Counted from the first letter of the stretch, positions 1-14,000 are shown. The stretch: DNA of 64,000 nt from Antennarius striatus (GCF_040054535.1 NC_090796.1:8430501-8494500), one strand, 5' to 3'. Notes: generated by a model from the letters alone, not told the origin. A program made the numbers and translations.

Positions 1-3000
1 TTCATTTCTTCCATGGATGTGTAGCACCGGTTTTGGCTTTTCTTCCAACTTTTTATCAAAAGCCCTCCTTAACTTTTCAAAACCACTCCTTAATTTATCA
101 GTCACTCTTTAACTTGCTCTTTAGCTCTTTCATAGAAGAGACCATCTGGTCTAGAGTATCCTTCAATTTTCCTCTTCCTCTCGTCGTTTTGCAGAGAATC
201 AGTTTAAATTAATTAACAAAAGGACATCACGTGATAAGTTCCATCATTGTTCGGCTCAGGACTTCTTATATTCATCAAGAGAATTCAAAAGTTGGCTGGC
301 TGTCTGACTGTCTATCTTGCTGTCTGCCTTAGAAGTTGCCCCAAGGGTCCCTTGAGCAAAAAGGGACCCTTGGGGCATTTTCATCAAAAAATGAAAATGT
401 GAAAAAAATCATTCGTAAGAAAACTATTTCTATATTCATATAAATTCTAAAACTTTAAGAGTAATAAAGACATTTCTAATCTGGGCATATCATATACTGT
501 ATCAGGACCAGCATATTGGATGCATTGCTCACTGTCTTGAAACACACTTCACTGATCTGTCTTTTTTCTTTTTTTTTTAATAAGACCAACATTACAGTAA
601 TCACCCTCTCATTTCAAATCATTGGCAAGAAGACAAAGAGTGAGTCTCATACATGTCTCCTGGGACTCCATACATGCAAATACAAGCATGGGATCCACAT
701 CTATTATCAACTGTAATGCTGATGATCAGACCAGGACAATAAATCATCACTGGCGTCTCTTTATTGTTGAGAAAACAAGGCTATTTGTGTCCTTATCGTA
801 AAGTACCATCTGAGTGGAGATGAAACAGCCCTTTAGGAACAGGATGGTGAGAACGCCTTGTCAGATTCAAAAGATGCAAAAGTAGAGGATTACTGGTCCA
901 AAAAAGGAGGATGTGCTTTCTGCTTCCACAACAAGTTTCACAACATATGATAGCAATATTGAAATGTTTTGCATGGATAAAAGTACTTCTAACAAATAAC
1001 AAAATTAATATATATATATTGCATTCAAAATATAAAAGTAGAGTTATTAAAATATACTAAATGTATCAAAAGTTTAAATATTTAATGGATTTGCCCTGCC
1101 CTTTCTTTTTTCTTCTGGTAGTAATTTAGCAACCTGTTGTCATATGTAATAAAATAAATGCATATGTCCTCAGACTATAAATAAAAATGACCGCGAAATG
1201 GAAATATTCCTACTCAAGTAATGTATATATGAATACCTCTGACTTGTACTTTGGTAAGTTTATGGTTTGGCAGTGGCAGAAAGTATGCTGACTCAACTTA
1301 ATCAGGGGCACGACATGACAAGAAATGTGAGTTTAGAGAAAGTACAATCATATGATTGTTGAACTATTTTTGTTGGGCTCATCGTCGTTTATACTGTAAG
1401 TTTAGTTGTGAAATCAAATAGAATAGTTTGATTGGACTTTGAACAGATTTTCATACAATACAGATTATAAAGTCCAACAACAGACATTTTACCTCTATAG
1501 TATCAGCAACCATAAATTGTGGCTTTTTTGGGTTGTAATTACATGTCATCACCTTTGTTATCACTTCTCTTCCAAGAGCTGGTTTCATATCTCGGGCAGT
1601 TCAGCTGCATGCAGTCCAGGGAATCTTCCCCCCTGAATTTGTCATAATAATTAAAAATGGAATTTATAGTGTGGAGAGCAACCATTCCTGCAGGTTCATT
1701 AATTTCTAATGGTTTTCCATATTGGGAAGGGAGGGTTGGGTGAATGTGTTATATAACATAATGCAGCTCACTGTGAAAGTTGTGCAAGATCAACAATAAA
1801 AAGCACAAAGTGGTCAATGAGTCCACTCTCAGCATTGCTAATAATAATTCTAATATTCATTTATAACTGGAATGTAAATTATTTAGTGGCAATCAAGGGG
1901 CTTACTTCTCCTCAGTGAATAACAGTAGACTACATGCTTGTTTATAACAGTTCCTTCAGTCTGAGGATGATGACACATCGTAACCATGCCACCAAATACT
2001 CAAGTTTTACAATTGGTTTGGTAAACTGGATCCAAAATGCAGACAAAATAGATGTGGAGAGAGCAGTCCATTGATTTCATATCAATAAATACAGAGTATG
2101 GAAGACATATACAAAAATGTTTCAATCCCCTTCCTGTCCTTTTGCCCCTTTCCGGGGGTTCAAATTCATAAATATGCCGAACAGTTTGTCTGGATAGTTT
2201 TGAGAAAGAAGATAAAGAAGGATGAAGAGGAGCAAGATGAAAAAGAAGGAAGTCTAACAAGAAATAAACGAGATTCACTCAGCAAATCTGTACATCTTGT
2301 CATGCTCAACAGGCTTTACAAGGTGACTTCATACTTACATCAAAAACACAAAAGGGCACAGACCATACTTGTCTTTAAAGTGCATTTATTCTGGTGTTTT
2401 CCACTCCTAGCCTTGTGACCCAGTCCTGCATTATTCAAACGTTTTCTTTGATAAAACTCACCCGATTCAAACAAATGACTCATAATGATACTTCTGAAGA
2501 GCTCCATTCAAATATAATGCTTTGGATCATATGTGAAGGAAACATCTATACGATTAGTTCAAAGCGTCCCCCAGCAGTATGTTAAGAATGAGATGTTGAT
2601 TCTTCATGCTTAGAATGACTCATGATCTTCCATCATGAGCTATCTGTGCTTTAATAATTACAATCACAAAAGTTTCCTTATAAAAACAGATCTGAGAATA
2701 ACCTGTCATGCATTAAAATTAAGACCACCGTCAGGACGGCTAGCCCACAGCTAGAAAAGGTTCAGCACAGAACCGGAACTACAGTCACAAACCGAAACAA
2801 TCAGAAAGTGCTTTAAAAATTAATTTTCATTTAGTCCATGTCCTCACAGCTCTGCAGGAGACTGTTTCTGCTGGTGAAACACAGCTCAACGATACACTGT
2901 GCAGTCGAAGCTCATACACAAGCAGCCTGGAAAAATTTCGCTTTCCTCCAAGTGTCACTTTTTCACTCTTTCATCTCTTCACTTGCATCATGAGCAAGCT

Positions 3001-4040
3001 ATTTCTGACCGCCTCATTAGATGAATACCTCAGAAAACCAAAAAACAATTGAAGAGAACCCTTTTTTGTCAGGAGCCCTTCCTGGTTTTACCCTGAACTG
3101 AAGAGGAGCTGGTAGACTTGGCATGCGGATTAATCACATCAGAATGTCTCCTTTCATTTCGCAGCTTTTCCTACACACATTTCATTGTTTCAGAGGCAAG
3201 AGACATTTTGGTTCATTTTGGTTTGCATAAATAATTATAGTGTGAATCCCTTGAGCAGAGACACATAGATGGATTTGTAAGTCTGTCACCGTTTCTTATG
3301 TAAATATCCTGCTGTATCCTTTTCACCTTCAGCTATAATTACAACGTTGAGGTAAAGCTTTTGATTCCAATGCGAATCCTGCCAGTTTCTCCCCCTCTTG
3401 TGAGGACATACATGAAAAAAAATAGCATCCATTTGTTGGATTTGGCAGCCTTTCCTTTTCTGTGTAGGTTATTGCATGCATGAATCAGTGTCTTCAGGGC
3501 TGAGGATGATATTATGGATTACAGTTTCTTTATGTACAAAATAATATAGATTTTCTCCATATATTAGAAATGCACCGTATGAAGAAACCTGAAGGTCGGA
3601 AGGCTTTACCTTCAGCTCAGCCCTTTGCCCTATGTTTCAGCCTGCAGCATTACAGTAATGCATCGATCTTTAAGTCAAACTCTGCTGCTCTGATGACAGG
3701 AGGTCTGATTGGTCTCCACCTTGGGAATATAGTTCCCAGCTGCAGTTGGAACTGTCTCCCCTTCAGCTGTGCTGAAAATGATTATAGCAGATTCAAGAAC
3801 GTAAAACGGCGCTTTTCTGCACACTGAGTCCGAGTCACGTTCCCAAGGTCAGTGATACGAGCCTCATCATTTGCATCACATTCAATCACTACTGCCTAAT
3901 GAGTTGTACAAATCTAATCATGTAGAGGGTTGTTAAGTTCCCCACCAGGTCCTCATTACAGCGTGAGATGGATGCAATCATATTCCATAAATGCACAAAA
4001 CTATAACTCATAATCAAAAAGTGATTATCATCTGCAGCAG
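1..4040. other. Intergenic, no gene recognised
   Basis: Apart from the hairpin at 337-377 this stretch shows only short open frames with no recognisable domain or splice-site pattern. The 3120-3260 part is less repetitive and has homeodomain-type AT motifs, but nothing can be assigned. Confidence 0.6.
337..377. repeat. Perfect 17-bp inverted repeat (hairpin)
   Basis: The arms TGCCCCAAGGGTCCCTT (337-353) and AAGGGACCCTTGGGGCA (361-377) are exact reverse complements separated by a 7-base loop. Pairing can extend outward by about four more base pairs (332-335 with 379-382) after one mismatch. It is GC-rich in an AT-rich setting. It could be a fold-back repeat or a small RNA hairpin; no known microRNA was recognised. 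Confidence 0.85.
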
Positions 4041-4042
4041 CA

Positions 4043-4063
4043 TGTGTGTGTGTGTGTGTGTGT
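4043..4063. repeat. (TG)n microsatellite
   Basis: About eleven uninterrupted TG dinucleotides. Confidence 0.95.
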
Positions 4064-6486
4064 TAAGCTCATGGATACACACAAGCTTTGGATAATTGCA
4101 TATTTGTCACACTGATCTTTTAGCCGTATTTGTTTTTCAATTTATTCAGCACACTCATTTATGTGCTATTTATATTTAGACATTTATCACAAAACACAAG
4201 ATCGTGCCTTTTTTTATTGCCTGCAATGAACAATGTGTCATTTTTAAAAGAATTTCAGCTAAATATGTACCTATATAGAAAAGTGAGCATCATTGCTTTG
4301 CTGAATTACTATCATGCTGTCCATATTTTGTTAAGCAAGCGTATTCCAGCACATCTTGCTGCACAGCAGTGTAGTTTATTTATTCAGGGGTTTGCTAAAA
4401 AGGCAAAGTTCCTGAGGGAACATGGACTGCTTGCTTGTCGGCTTGTTTGCATAAGTGCTTACATGCATGAGTGGCGGTGTCCAGAGGAAGGACACATGTG
4501 ATGCGTCTTTAAAAATATGTATTATTAAATGGCAATGATAATGCAAACGGCAATTTTTATACAAAATTCATTAATGGTAAGGATTCCTTGATACTCAGTC
4601 CCTATGTTGTGAACATTTATTCCATTCATCCTTTCAGATGTACCATGTAGCCTGTGAAGTCCTGTGAAGGCTGGTTAGAACACAAGCTTTGTTTAGTATA
4701 ATGAATCCACGGTCAGCGGTCCCCCTTGAACCATTTGCATCATCACCATAAATCATCACTTTCCTTTCCACGTGTTCAGTCTGCTCGTCCCAGCGGTCTG
4801 AGTGTGCGCAGGAAACTGGGTCAGACAGACACAGAAAAGAGGGACAGAGACTCAAAGACACACAGCTGGGCTCAGCTTGATGCTCCAACATGCGGATACA
4901 GACACCCCTGCGCAGAGGGACGAGGCTGCTCGGTGCTTCAGGGAAATCAATCGTCGTGAAGAATAAAACTGAGCTGCAGATAAAGATCAGGATCCTGAGG
5001 GAGGAGTCATGTGTGGGCCTCTGTGTGTGGTGAATGTGGGGTTCAGTGTTTGATAGGTGCATGAGTTTATTTTACCAGGGAGTACATTTGTAGGTGTTTT
5101 ATTGATTGCTCACCCTCTCAGTTGTCTCTTCATCTTTATCCTCATCAAAATAATTGAATGATCTTTTTTTTTTTCAAACAGTGTGTGGAGCTGGAAATGT
5201 GTAATCCATGTTGATCTTTCTACATTTGAAATGACATGCAGCGTCTTCGTTCTCAACATACAGGTGTGTATGTGTTTTCATCACATGCAGTGTGTCCTGT
5301 TTGTATTTATAGTCCCTCATGAGAATCAGTGCCAAGATCAAGACTGCCAAGAACAGATGGCACTTCCCCTTTCCGCCACAGCTTATTAATAAAGATTATG
5401 GCAGGAATAGTATAGATAGAGAGACAAAACCAACAATGCAGGAAGATAACTGCAAGATAAAGGGAGCACATTTGGCAGACGCGTTCAAACAAATAAAACC
5501 ACTAAAGATTAAACGATGGGAAATGTTTTGCTACGGGTTTGGGTCATAGTTCTGCGACTCAGAGGATCGTATTAAACTGTTAGCTCTTTGTTTTAAACAG
5601 AGCTAACAGAATTCTCAACTCCCTCTTTAGAATTCCTGACAAATGTGCGTGGTGCAGTATTTTTGGGCTTCTTTTACTAACTGCCAGTTTAGATGTAATC
5701 CATATTTAGCGATCCAGACTGGTGCACCTTTGACGCTGATGATGATGTAAGCGCTTCAATGGGATAGGCCTGCAAAGGACCCAGTGTCTCAGCAGAGGAA
5801 GGGAGTAAGTTCAGCACTACATTTGATTTTATAATGAAAATATAAAAATGATTTTCACAGAAGTATTCTGAGCACCATTATAATTATGGTGCTATTCAAA
5901 ATGTTCAAGACTGCAGCTTCCCTGTGTTCTTCATCACTTCAAATTCTGAAAGCTCAATGCCTCTAAGAGATAACAGACAGGTTATCAACCCTCTGTGCCA
6001 GAGCTGAGCTTGTCTTCCTTCCTGAAATGATTATTATTTGATGTCTCTCTGACATCATCAGCTGCAGTATGTCTGTGTATACCTCTAATAATTCTGCACT
6101 ATAAAGAATCAAAGTACAGAAGATTGACAGGATTGGCGAAGAAATATTATGACCCGACTTACCTCTTGTGACAGAACCACACTCTGTTCTCTGTTTGTCA
6201 CTGGAGAATACAATGCAAGGTGCTTGATTTCATTCGCGTGATGTATTGCCTGTGTTTGTCCAAAAATGTTTGGCAATTCCCCTGCTCTGTTTTTAATTAT
6301 GAATCGTGCTTTATTTCTTCTAGTGCAAAGCCCTTTGCTATACAAATAAACTTGCCATGCCTTGTACTACTGCACGTTTAGCCACTGCATTCATGATTGC
6401 CTGAGCCAGAGCCTTTATTGTGCATCAGTAGTATGCAAAGAATTAGAACACCAGTTAAAAACGTCCCACCATGCTCCTCACAAAAA
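4064..6486. other. Intergenic, no gene recognised
   Basis: Only short non-conserved frames are seen. A near-palindrome with arms AGCACCAT/ATGGTGCT lies near 5870-5892. No coding exon or RNA gene is supported. Confidence 0.55.
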
Positions 6487-6516
6487 AGATAGATAGATAG
6501 ATAGATAGATATATAT
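6487..6516. repeat. (GATA)n/(AT)n microsatellite
   Basis: About six GATA units run into a short AT run, directly beside a retroelement-type tail (see next entry). Confidence 0.9.
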
Positions 6517-6800
6517 ATACTTTAATGATCCCAAGGGAAATTCAGGTGACATCTGCTCGCAAGAGATACAATAAATACAATAAATACACACATGACAGAA
6601 AGTATAAGTAACATTATATACATGCTGTTACATAATTATAACAACAGGAAAAAGAATAGCCTAAAATAAAAGGAAGAGAAAAAAGAGAAAAAAGAGAAAT
6701 ATCAAATAAAATTTGGTGTTGGTATAAGCAAATTCTAAATTTATGAATTTGAAATGAGGGGAAAATGCACACAAATATCATATAAGAATTCTTGTATTTA
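6517..6800 (-). mobile_element. Probable 3' end of a fish non-LTR retroelement
   Basis: The sequence TACTTTAATGATCCCAAGGG followed by GAAATTCAGG resembles the very common fish motif 'actttattgatcccnnngggaaattc'. I remember that motif as the reverse-complemented 3' end of LINE/SINE copies, often adjoining a microsatellite as here. The downstream A-rich text up to about 6800 may be the remainder of the copy. The family and inner boundary cannot be fixed by eye. Confidence 0.4.
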
Positions 6801-8914
6801 TGATGCACACGTTAAAGGAGGGCCAGCCTCCCACCAGTCTTTTGGCTCTCCATTTTTCTCCTCTCCTATTTTTTCCTCTCTTTTAAAATTACTTCTCACC
6901 CACCATCACAAAGCCATCCATTATTCACCTCCATGGCTTCCTCTCTCACTAGTTCCTCTACTACAGTGACCTAATCAACCCCCCATCTCCCCTCCATCCT
7001 TCACATGCTTGTCTATTTGGATGAAGCTGGATTACAAAATTCACTCTTCCTCCTCCTAGGCTCTTTAAGTAGGTCTGACGTACATGCATGGGAAGAATGA
7101 CGCAGATGCATTCTTGAGAGAAGGTGGTGTGGTCCCATGGAGGGAAACAGAGGGGGGGATGTGGCAAAAGGAAAACAGGGCACAGCAAGAAGGCTAAAAG
7201 AGCAGCAGACAAGGAGCGGGGAGAGCAAATAGAGGCGATGGAGGAAGACAGATGAAGAGGGGGACTGTGAGAAGGGACAGATTGATGAATGAATGTTTGC
7301 GCATGCCACAGTGAGGCAAATGCCAATTTACTACACCAAGCAAGTGTTTCGAATTGATGTGATGTTTAGAAAGTGGCTGGAGGAGAATCCGCTGGGATTG
7401 AAAGCTCCCCATTGTTCTCATCTTCAAAATGCACGACCGTGAAGCTAGAAAAAAAGAGGACAAAAATTAAGTCAACAAATTATTAACCTGTTTCTGAGGA
7501 TAAATTAACTTCCCACTGCGATGTAGCCGTAGTATAGGAGTGCAGAATAGTGTGTTTGTGCATGCTGTAAACGGTCAAATCTGTAGAGGAATAATTTATG
7601 AATGAAAATCTCTAAAGACATGAACGTCTGACATTCTGCTTTCATTTTACAAACACTCCCCTTTTGGCACATTTATTACCAACGTACCATCCTATAACGG
7701 TTGTTATTTACACAATCAACATCCATGTAATCAATCTAAGTCGAATATTCACTCTCTTTTGTGTTTAGCTGCTGTTTGCTCCACCACATGTTTACCTGCT
7801 GCTGCTAAATGTTCCTGATTGTCCACAAACTGCTAACTGGTGCATCTGAAAATGACACAATCAAAGCAGTGACGATGAAACGTGAACTGTTCGACAGAAA
7901 CAACGGTGAAGCTGAAGGAATCTGCAGATTGATGTGTTGATTTTATTATTCAGGTGATTTATCGAGTGACACAACTTCCATTGTCGTATTGTTTCACACT
8001 GACATTTTATAGCAATAAAGACATGATTCCAAACCCCTTTAAATGCCATGCATTTAGAATGTGACCCTCTAGGTGGTCTCATCAGTTACATGTCACTCCT
8101 CTTGTTCTGTTTTCTTTTGTTTTTGTTGTTTGTTTGTTTTTGACAGAGCATGGTGTGATTAAAAAAGTATTTCCACAGTGTGCCAGTCAGCGGTGGTTAA
8201 CTATTGTGTTTTCTGTGTTCACCAGGGTGAATGAATGAAAAACATAGCTCTTTAAACAGGCAGCAACTGCATCGCACTGATGACCTCAACAGAGTGCATG
8301 TCTGTGCACATAAATACAGGAATTATGTCTTAAGACATGCTGTGGGCGTCTGAGAGTGCATCGCCTTCTGTGTTTTACACCATACAATACATATAGAGAG
8401 CTTATCTACCCAGTTAGCATGTCTGCAGGACATCTGGAGAAGATTTGAAAGGCTTTTCATGAAACTGTCATGGTAGTTTGCCATTTACTGTTTAATGTCT
8501 TCATTGCACTTAAATTAAATAGCTGCTTAAATCCCAGTAAGCACTCCTTTCCTGCCCCCAAAAAAGTTACTTTGTGTGTTATTTTAAATGTTACTGTACC
8601 AATTAATATTATTATTACTATTATTGTTGTTGTAGTTTTTATTATTATTATTATTTGAATTTATATCATCTGTAAATTTGAATTCAATACCAATTTATCA
8701 ATTCATTCAAGTACGAGAACATTTTAACAATTATACCTATAAAAACTTGGCTTGAGTGAAAATTTAATTGTGCCTTGTGAACTCATCCAATGTAGCTCGT
8801 AAAAAGCACATAAGACGTGACCGCAGCATCCCTGATGGGAAACACAATGAGAAAATGTTACTGATCAGGCTGAGTAAAACCATGATTTCTTGTACTTGTC
8901 CTGTAGGTCCACTT
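6801..8914. other. Intergenic, no gene recognised
   Basis: Pyrimidine-rich text near 6830-6960, a purine-rich stretch near 7130-7270 and an imperfect ATT/GTT trinucleotide run near 8604-8656. No coding signal. Long frames on the minus strand near 6960-7460 are composition-driven. Confidence 0.5.
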
Positions 8915-8946
8915 CTTTTCACTTGCAAGTGAAAAGTGAGAGATGA

Positions 8947-8948
<2 letters not shown>

Positions 8949-8990
<42 letters not shown>

Positions 8991-9009
8991 ATATATATAT
9001 ATATATGTA

Positions 9010-9087
<78 letters not shown>
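8949..9087. repeat. Compound (CT)n(AT)n microsatellite
   Basis: About twenty CT units (8949-8988) are followed by roughly fifty AT units with two small interruptions up to 9087. Open frames over it are repeat artefacts. Confidence 0.97.
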
Positions 9088-9089
<2 letters not shown>

Positions 9090-10650
9090 ATATTGCTCAC
9101 ATCACACATATGAATTCTGTATAACAATAATATAGAAGGTCAGCTTGGAATAAAATGTTCTTGCATGCAAATAAAGTAGTGCAGAAACATTTAGAGAGAC
9201 GGGGACGAAGAGGAGGATAATGTGTTTCTACTGCTTTGGCTACGTCCTTCAGCCTTATGTCTATGAAGTCCTTGAGGGTGGATATTTATGAGTGGAAGAA
9301 ACAAAGAGCAAAAAAAATGTGTGCACTGGAAAACGTGTCTAATCTGCAAAAGTAAAAAAAAAAAAAGACCTAGATTTCTGCTTTTACAAATAAGTCATTT
9401 TTGCCTTAAGTAGATTATAATGACTAGTAATAAATGATGCATTCAATTATTTGTTCAACAGACAGCTGATTTGAAATCATATTTTATTGGCTGAATTTTT
9501 GCAAAACGGAGTTAGACCCAAATCTTACATTAAGAAAGGTTAGAAATGTGTTTTCACATATCAGGCTCATACATTGCTAATACCTAGGTATAATTATGGA
9601 GACATTTATGTGCTTTGTGCCATCAGACTCACAGGAGCACCTTGCTCACAATGGAAAATGCTCCATGGGTTATTATCTCCATTATGAAATGAAGAGAAGG
9701 TGCAAGCAAAAAAGGATATGCTGACTGCTGATAATACTTCAGTAATGCAGTGATTCATGCAAAATAACAGCTCGCAGCAGTGCAGACGGGTGGTGATCCG
9801 CCTCAGCAGGAGAGAGTTTGAAAGCTACGGTTTGCCGTCAGACAAACCCAATACAAGATCAATGTCATTAACTGGCGATAGTGTGTGTGGTAAACACCAG
9901 CTTTTTATAGCTTCTTCTGCAAAAATATGGTTTCCAATGAGTTTTATGATGGAAAAATTCAGTTGATGATTACCTGAGATGCGCTGTCCGCTCCAGCTGC
10001 TTCAAATGATGACCAGCATGAATACCTGAAACCAAAGCGGCATTTAGCTGCCAGACATTCGGCTCTAAATCTGGTTTAGTTTGCTTCAACACTCACGTCA
10101 CTGTCACATGTATGATTATGTATATAATCAACAACAAAGTGTGTTGCTTGACAAGCTCAAATTTGAACCTCACAGCAAAAACCGTGTTGCAATTAGTTCT
10201 GAGCAACCTGGTCCAGATGGAGACAAAAATAATTGGTCATTTAATACTTAACCAAGTGCAGTTAACGCTTTCTTTTCTTTTTTTTTTGATTGAAGTTGCT
10301 CTCAGTTTCAGTGTGCATCACTCTGCTGGAGATGGAGATGCATCTGCTTCTTTGACTAATGATGGAGCTGACAGGAGAAAGTCTTTTTTATTTCCCCCTG
10401 TCAATTCTCAAAATTCTTCAATATTACTGAGAATGTATTAGGAAATTACAATATATAGATGCAAACTTTAAATTCCGTGTCACATTTCTCAAGGCAGGCT
10501 TAATGAATTTAATATATTATCAGTAGATGAGTGCATGAGGAGTTATATTGGAAGACTGATTTGATCCAAGCTGAGATTTGAATTAATTAATAGTCAGAAT
10601 GTTGATATCAAACACGTATGTCATACGTATACTTCATAATATGTGTACCA
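9088..10650. other. Intergenic, no gene recognised
   Basis: No exon-like or RNA-like pattern could be supported. Short frames at 9757-9966 and 10112-10441 have no recognisable domain. Confidence 0.5.
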
Positions 10651-10653
10651 ATA

Positions 10654-10685
10654 GGGCGACATGGCTGTAGTACACTCCATCATCG

Positions 10686-10754
<69 letters not shown>

Positions 10755-11053
10755 ATTACAGCAATGATCCTCCTCTGCATAAACTGGCACAGCCTCCAGA
10801 TGATGTCATCCTGTGGGAGGATGGCCCACTCGTCAGTCAGAGCTGCTCAGAGTTGCTGCTGAGTCAGCGGATGATACTATAATGGCTCATCCAGTCAACC
10901 CCACATGTTTGGGTCGGGGCTCCGTCCTTCCTCGACTGCGATGTCACGCCTCGGCTACATGAAGCCACTATAGACAGACTATCATGTGTTCACCATCCTG
11001 GCATTCACCCTGCCTCCAACATGCCAATAACACGATCCCGGCCATGTCGCCCC
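10654..11053 (-). mobile_element. Degenerate Tc1/mariner-type transposon relic
   Basis: On the minus strand, about 10760-10840 reads TDEWAILPQDDIIWRLCQFM followed by QRRIIAVI. This resembles the C-terminal end of Tc1-like transposases, a pattern like 'L..EW..IP...I..L..SM.RR...VI'. A stop codon interrupts the frame upstream. GGGCGACATGGC at 10654 and its complement near 11042-11053 could be remains of terminal inverted repeats, but a 12-base match over this distance can occur by chance. A long (ATC)n array sits where the transposase C-terminus should continue. Confidence 0.5.
10677..10754. repeat. (ATC)n trinucleotide microsatellite
   Basis: About 25 ATC units with one GTC interruption near the start. 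It lies inside the Tc1-like relic. Confidence 0.95.
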
Positions 11054-14000
11054 AGCTGAGGCATTCTTGCCAATATCATTGTCTCTGCTTATTTAACAAG
11101 GGATTGGTCAGTTGGGATTTGTTGGATGAAGGCTTCATAAAATTGTATTTTCAGACTCATCATTACTCACAAAAATCAGTCAGGCATGACCAAACCTCAT
11201 TTGTTGAGATGCATTATAAAAACGTGTCCTGCATTTCAATGCCTTTTTTTTTTTTTTTTTTTTTACAGAGAGAAGGAGTTTTTTTTTTTTTTAGATTGTC
11301 CAAAGACAAATGGCTTCCAAGGTGCTGTACTGTTCATCCAAGTATTGATTAAAAAATATCAGCAAATCATGTAGAGAACAAAGAAAAATGAGTCTTTTCT
11401 GTATGTCACAACATGTATTGTATTGTATGACATGATTTGATCATCTGTATGTAGATCCAGAGGATGCCAGAAATTAAATAGTTAAAATAGTTTTGTTTGA
11501 GATGTATATCTCTCCCTCTTCTTGGGATTCCCAAGTTCTCCCTGATTAGGCCTCTCAGGAGCAGTTCACTTTTTCAAAAGAAATTTTCTTTGTTTTTAAG
11601 ATTCACACAGGGACAACAGGTTGGCACGTGATTACAGAAAACATTTTTGAGAAGAGAAACAATGCACCCTTCATATGTCAATGTTTTTTAATTATTTATT
11701 TTGCTTAAAAAGCAAGGGAATTATTCCGCCTTAAGCAAATACGTTTATATAATTCATGTATTTATGGCCCAGATAGTCTGCAGTTAAGAGGATGGTTCAC
11801 TTTAGCGTCTCACTATTCACCAGGCAATGCCGATGTCCTTGTTTTTATCACGCTTTCTTGTGAAGATGTAAAGCATTTACTTAAGTCATTCACAAAAGCA
11901 AAATTCCAAACCCTTCGGACGTTATTTCTAAAGCTTTGCCGTGTATATTAAATCAGACAATAGTTATTTAAACATTTCATTTTATCACATTTGTGTCCCA
12001 TTGTTCCCTTTTTATTTTTAAGCAGTCCATCATTCAGAAAAACATATAGTGTTCCAGCTTGTCTGGGAAAATAGAGAAGTAATTCACTGGATGCACTCAT
12101 TCTTGAAAGGTATTAATTTAGTCTGACAATAACTGAGGTTTTTTTGGAGCAAACAGCTTGTTTCACCTCGATTAAATGTTATTTATGCAGAGTGTGAACA
12201 TGATGACAAACATATTCAGCAAGAGGAAGAGAAATTGCTCTTCTTCCTTCTTGGTCTGAACATCGCAGATCCCGTATGACAGGAGAATTTTTTTTACAGC
12301 TAGCACAAACAATCTGTCTCTGTGCATACGGTTGTTTTGTTTGCCACAAAGCTTGAGCAAAATGATGCTCGATGAAGCTATGCTGCACTGAGATCAGTCT
12401 GACCTTCAGTTACGTGGTTGCTCTCATAAGCCAAAAGAGAGCCTGCAGAGCCCGAGCGGACCCTGGGCTCTCTTTAATGAGATACTGAAAGTGAAGCGCA
12501 AGCAGAAAGGCCCTTAATTACATCACATACAAAGAGATAATTAATGAGGTAGTCCGTGGTGCCTTGTTTTCTTAGTTTTAATACAGTTAATGAGATATGG
12601 AGCTATTATTCTTTCCGCTTTGAGAATGAGCCACTAGGTCATTTCTTTTTTAAATAAAGAATAAAGTCAAAGAAGAAACACTCTGAGCTGCTGATTTACC
12701 AAAACATCTTTCTTTTTTTTTCACAATGTGTTGTTTTTTTTATTTTATTGGTAGCGGATGCTCTCTCAGCAGGATATCTGTTTGTCTTGCAAAAGCCGTT
12801 TCTCTTCTTGGACGTTTTAATGACAAAAAGCAAGCATCCGGTCACATTCTGTCACCAATCATGGAGATGAATTAAAATTCACCATGGCGACAGAGGAGGG
12901 TGTGTTTATGATATATGCAAACAGCCACCTCAGACTTTGTGGGACTTGTCATTGAAACCGGTAGTGTTTGTTATTATCTCAATCTAAAGTTATCTTGGCC
13001 TCACTAAAAGAACAAACAAGGTGAATTACTGAACATATTGTGAAAAGACACCCGTAGGAGCATGAGGCAGTCAAAATCAAAATTATGATACATTTCTTCG
13101 GATCATTCACAGGCGTATACAGTATGACTCACTCAGGTTTTGAACACAAAAGTATATATAGCACTTCAGTTATTTTCCATTTTCAGCCACATAATGACCT
13201 GAATCAACCTCCAGTGAATTAGAGCCATTACTGTTTACAAGGTGGAACAAATCATTTTAACATGTACTGTAAGTTATATTATCATTGTCATTTCTGAAGC
13301 CTCAGGCCAGATTTGCTCACTTCACTAACTTTATCATACTTAGGGCCACTTGTACCATATTGTACATTATGTTTTATATCCTAAAATATATTTCAAAAAG
13401 CAACTTCATTGACTTTTGAAAAGAAGCAGTGACTCCGTGAATACTTTGATGTTGCTTTGTTTAACGTCTGTTTTTAAATCTCTGTGTAAGAAAATCAACT
13501 TACGGTAGTTTGATTCCTATAACAAAGACAACATTCACATATTTCAGTTGCACAGGCTATTTACGCAATTGTTGATTATTACATAGTTATCACTACTGTC
13601 TGTAAACTCCTCTCCCATTTGAACCCCAGGAAATAATCAAAATTCTATTTTCTTGCTTTTGAGCTAAAAAAAAAGAAGTTTTTTTATTGGGACCAAAAAT
13701 CTTAAAGGTAACTCATTTTCACAGTATTCAGTATTAAAAGTATAAAAATTAAGTACAGTACTCTACTTAATTCACATTATAATATCCTGACCACCACCTT
13801 ATTGACTGATCACTTAACTGAGTGAAGATTTATGTGTTTTCCTGTAAACACCCTGAGAACTAAACAGTGATTTATGCACAAGAAATAAATAATACTAATA
13901 AAAAAATCTAACACAATCCCATCTAATGTTTGCGGAAGTACTCAAGTAAAAAGGACAAGAACCTAGAAATTTGCATCTATGTGTGGCAGTTGAATACACA

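Noticed and set aside
2098-2418. 106-codon frame with a Lys/Glu-rich stretch
   Set aside because: No recognisable domain, no matching splice pattern, and an AT-rich setting where such frames occur by chance.
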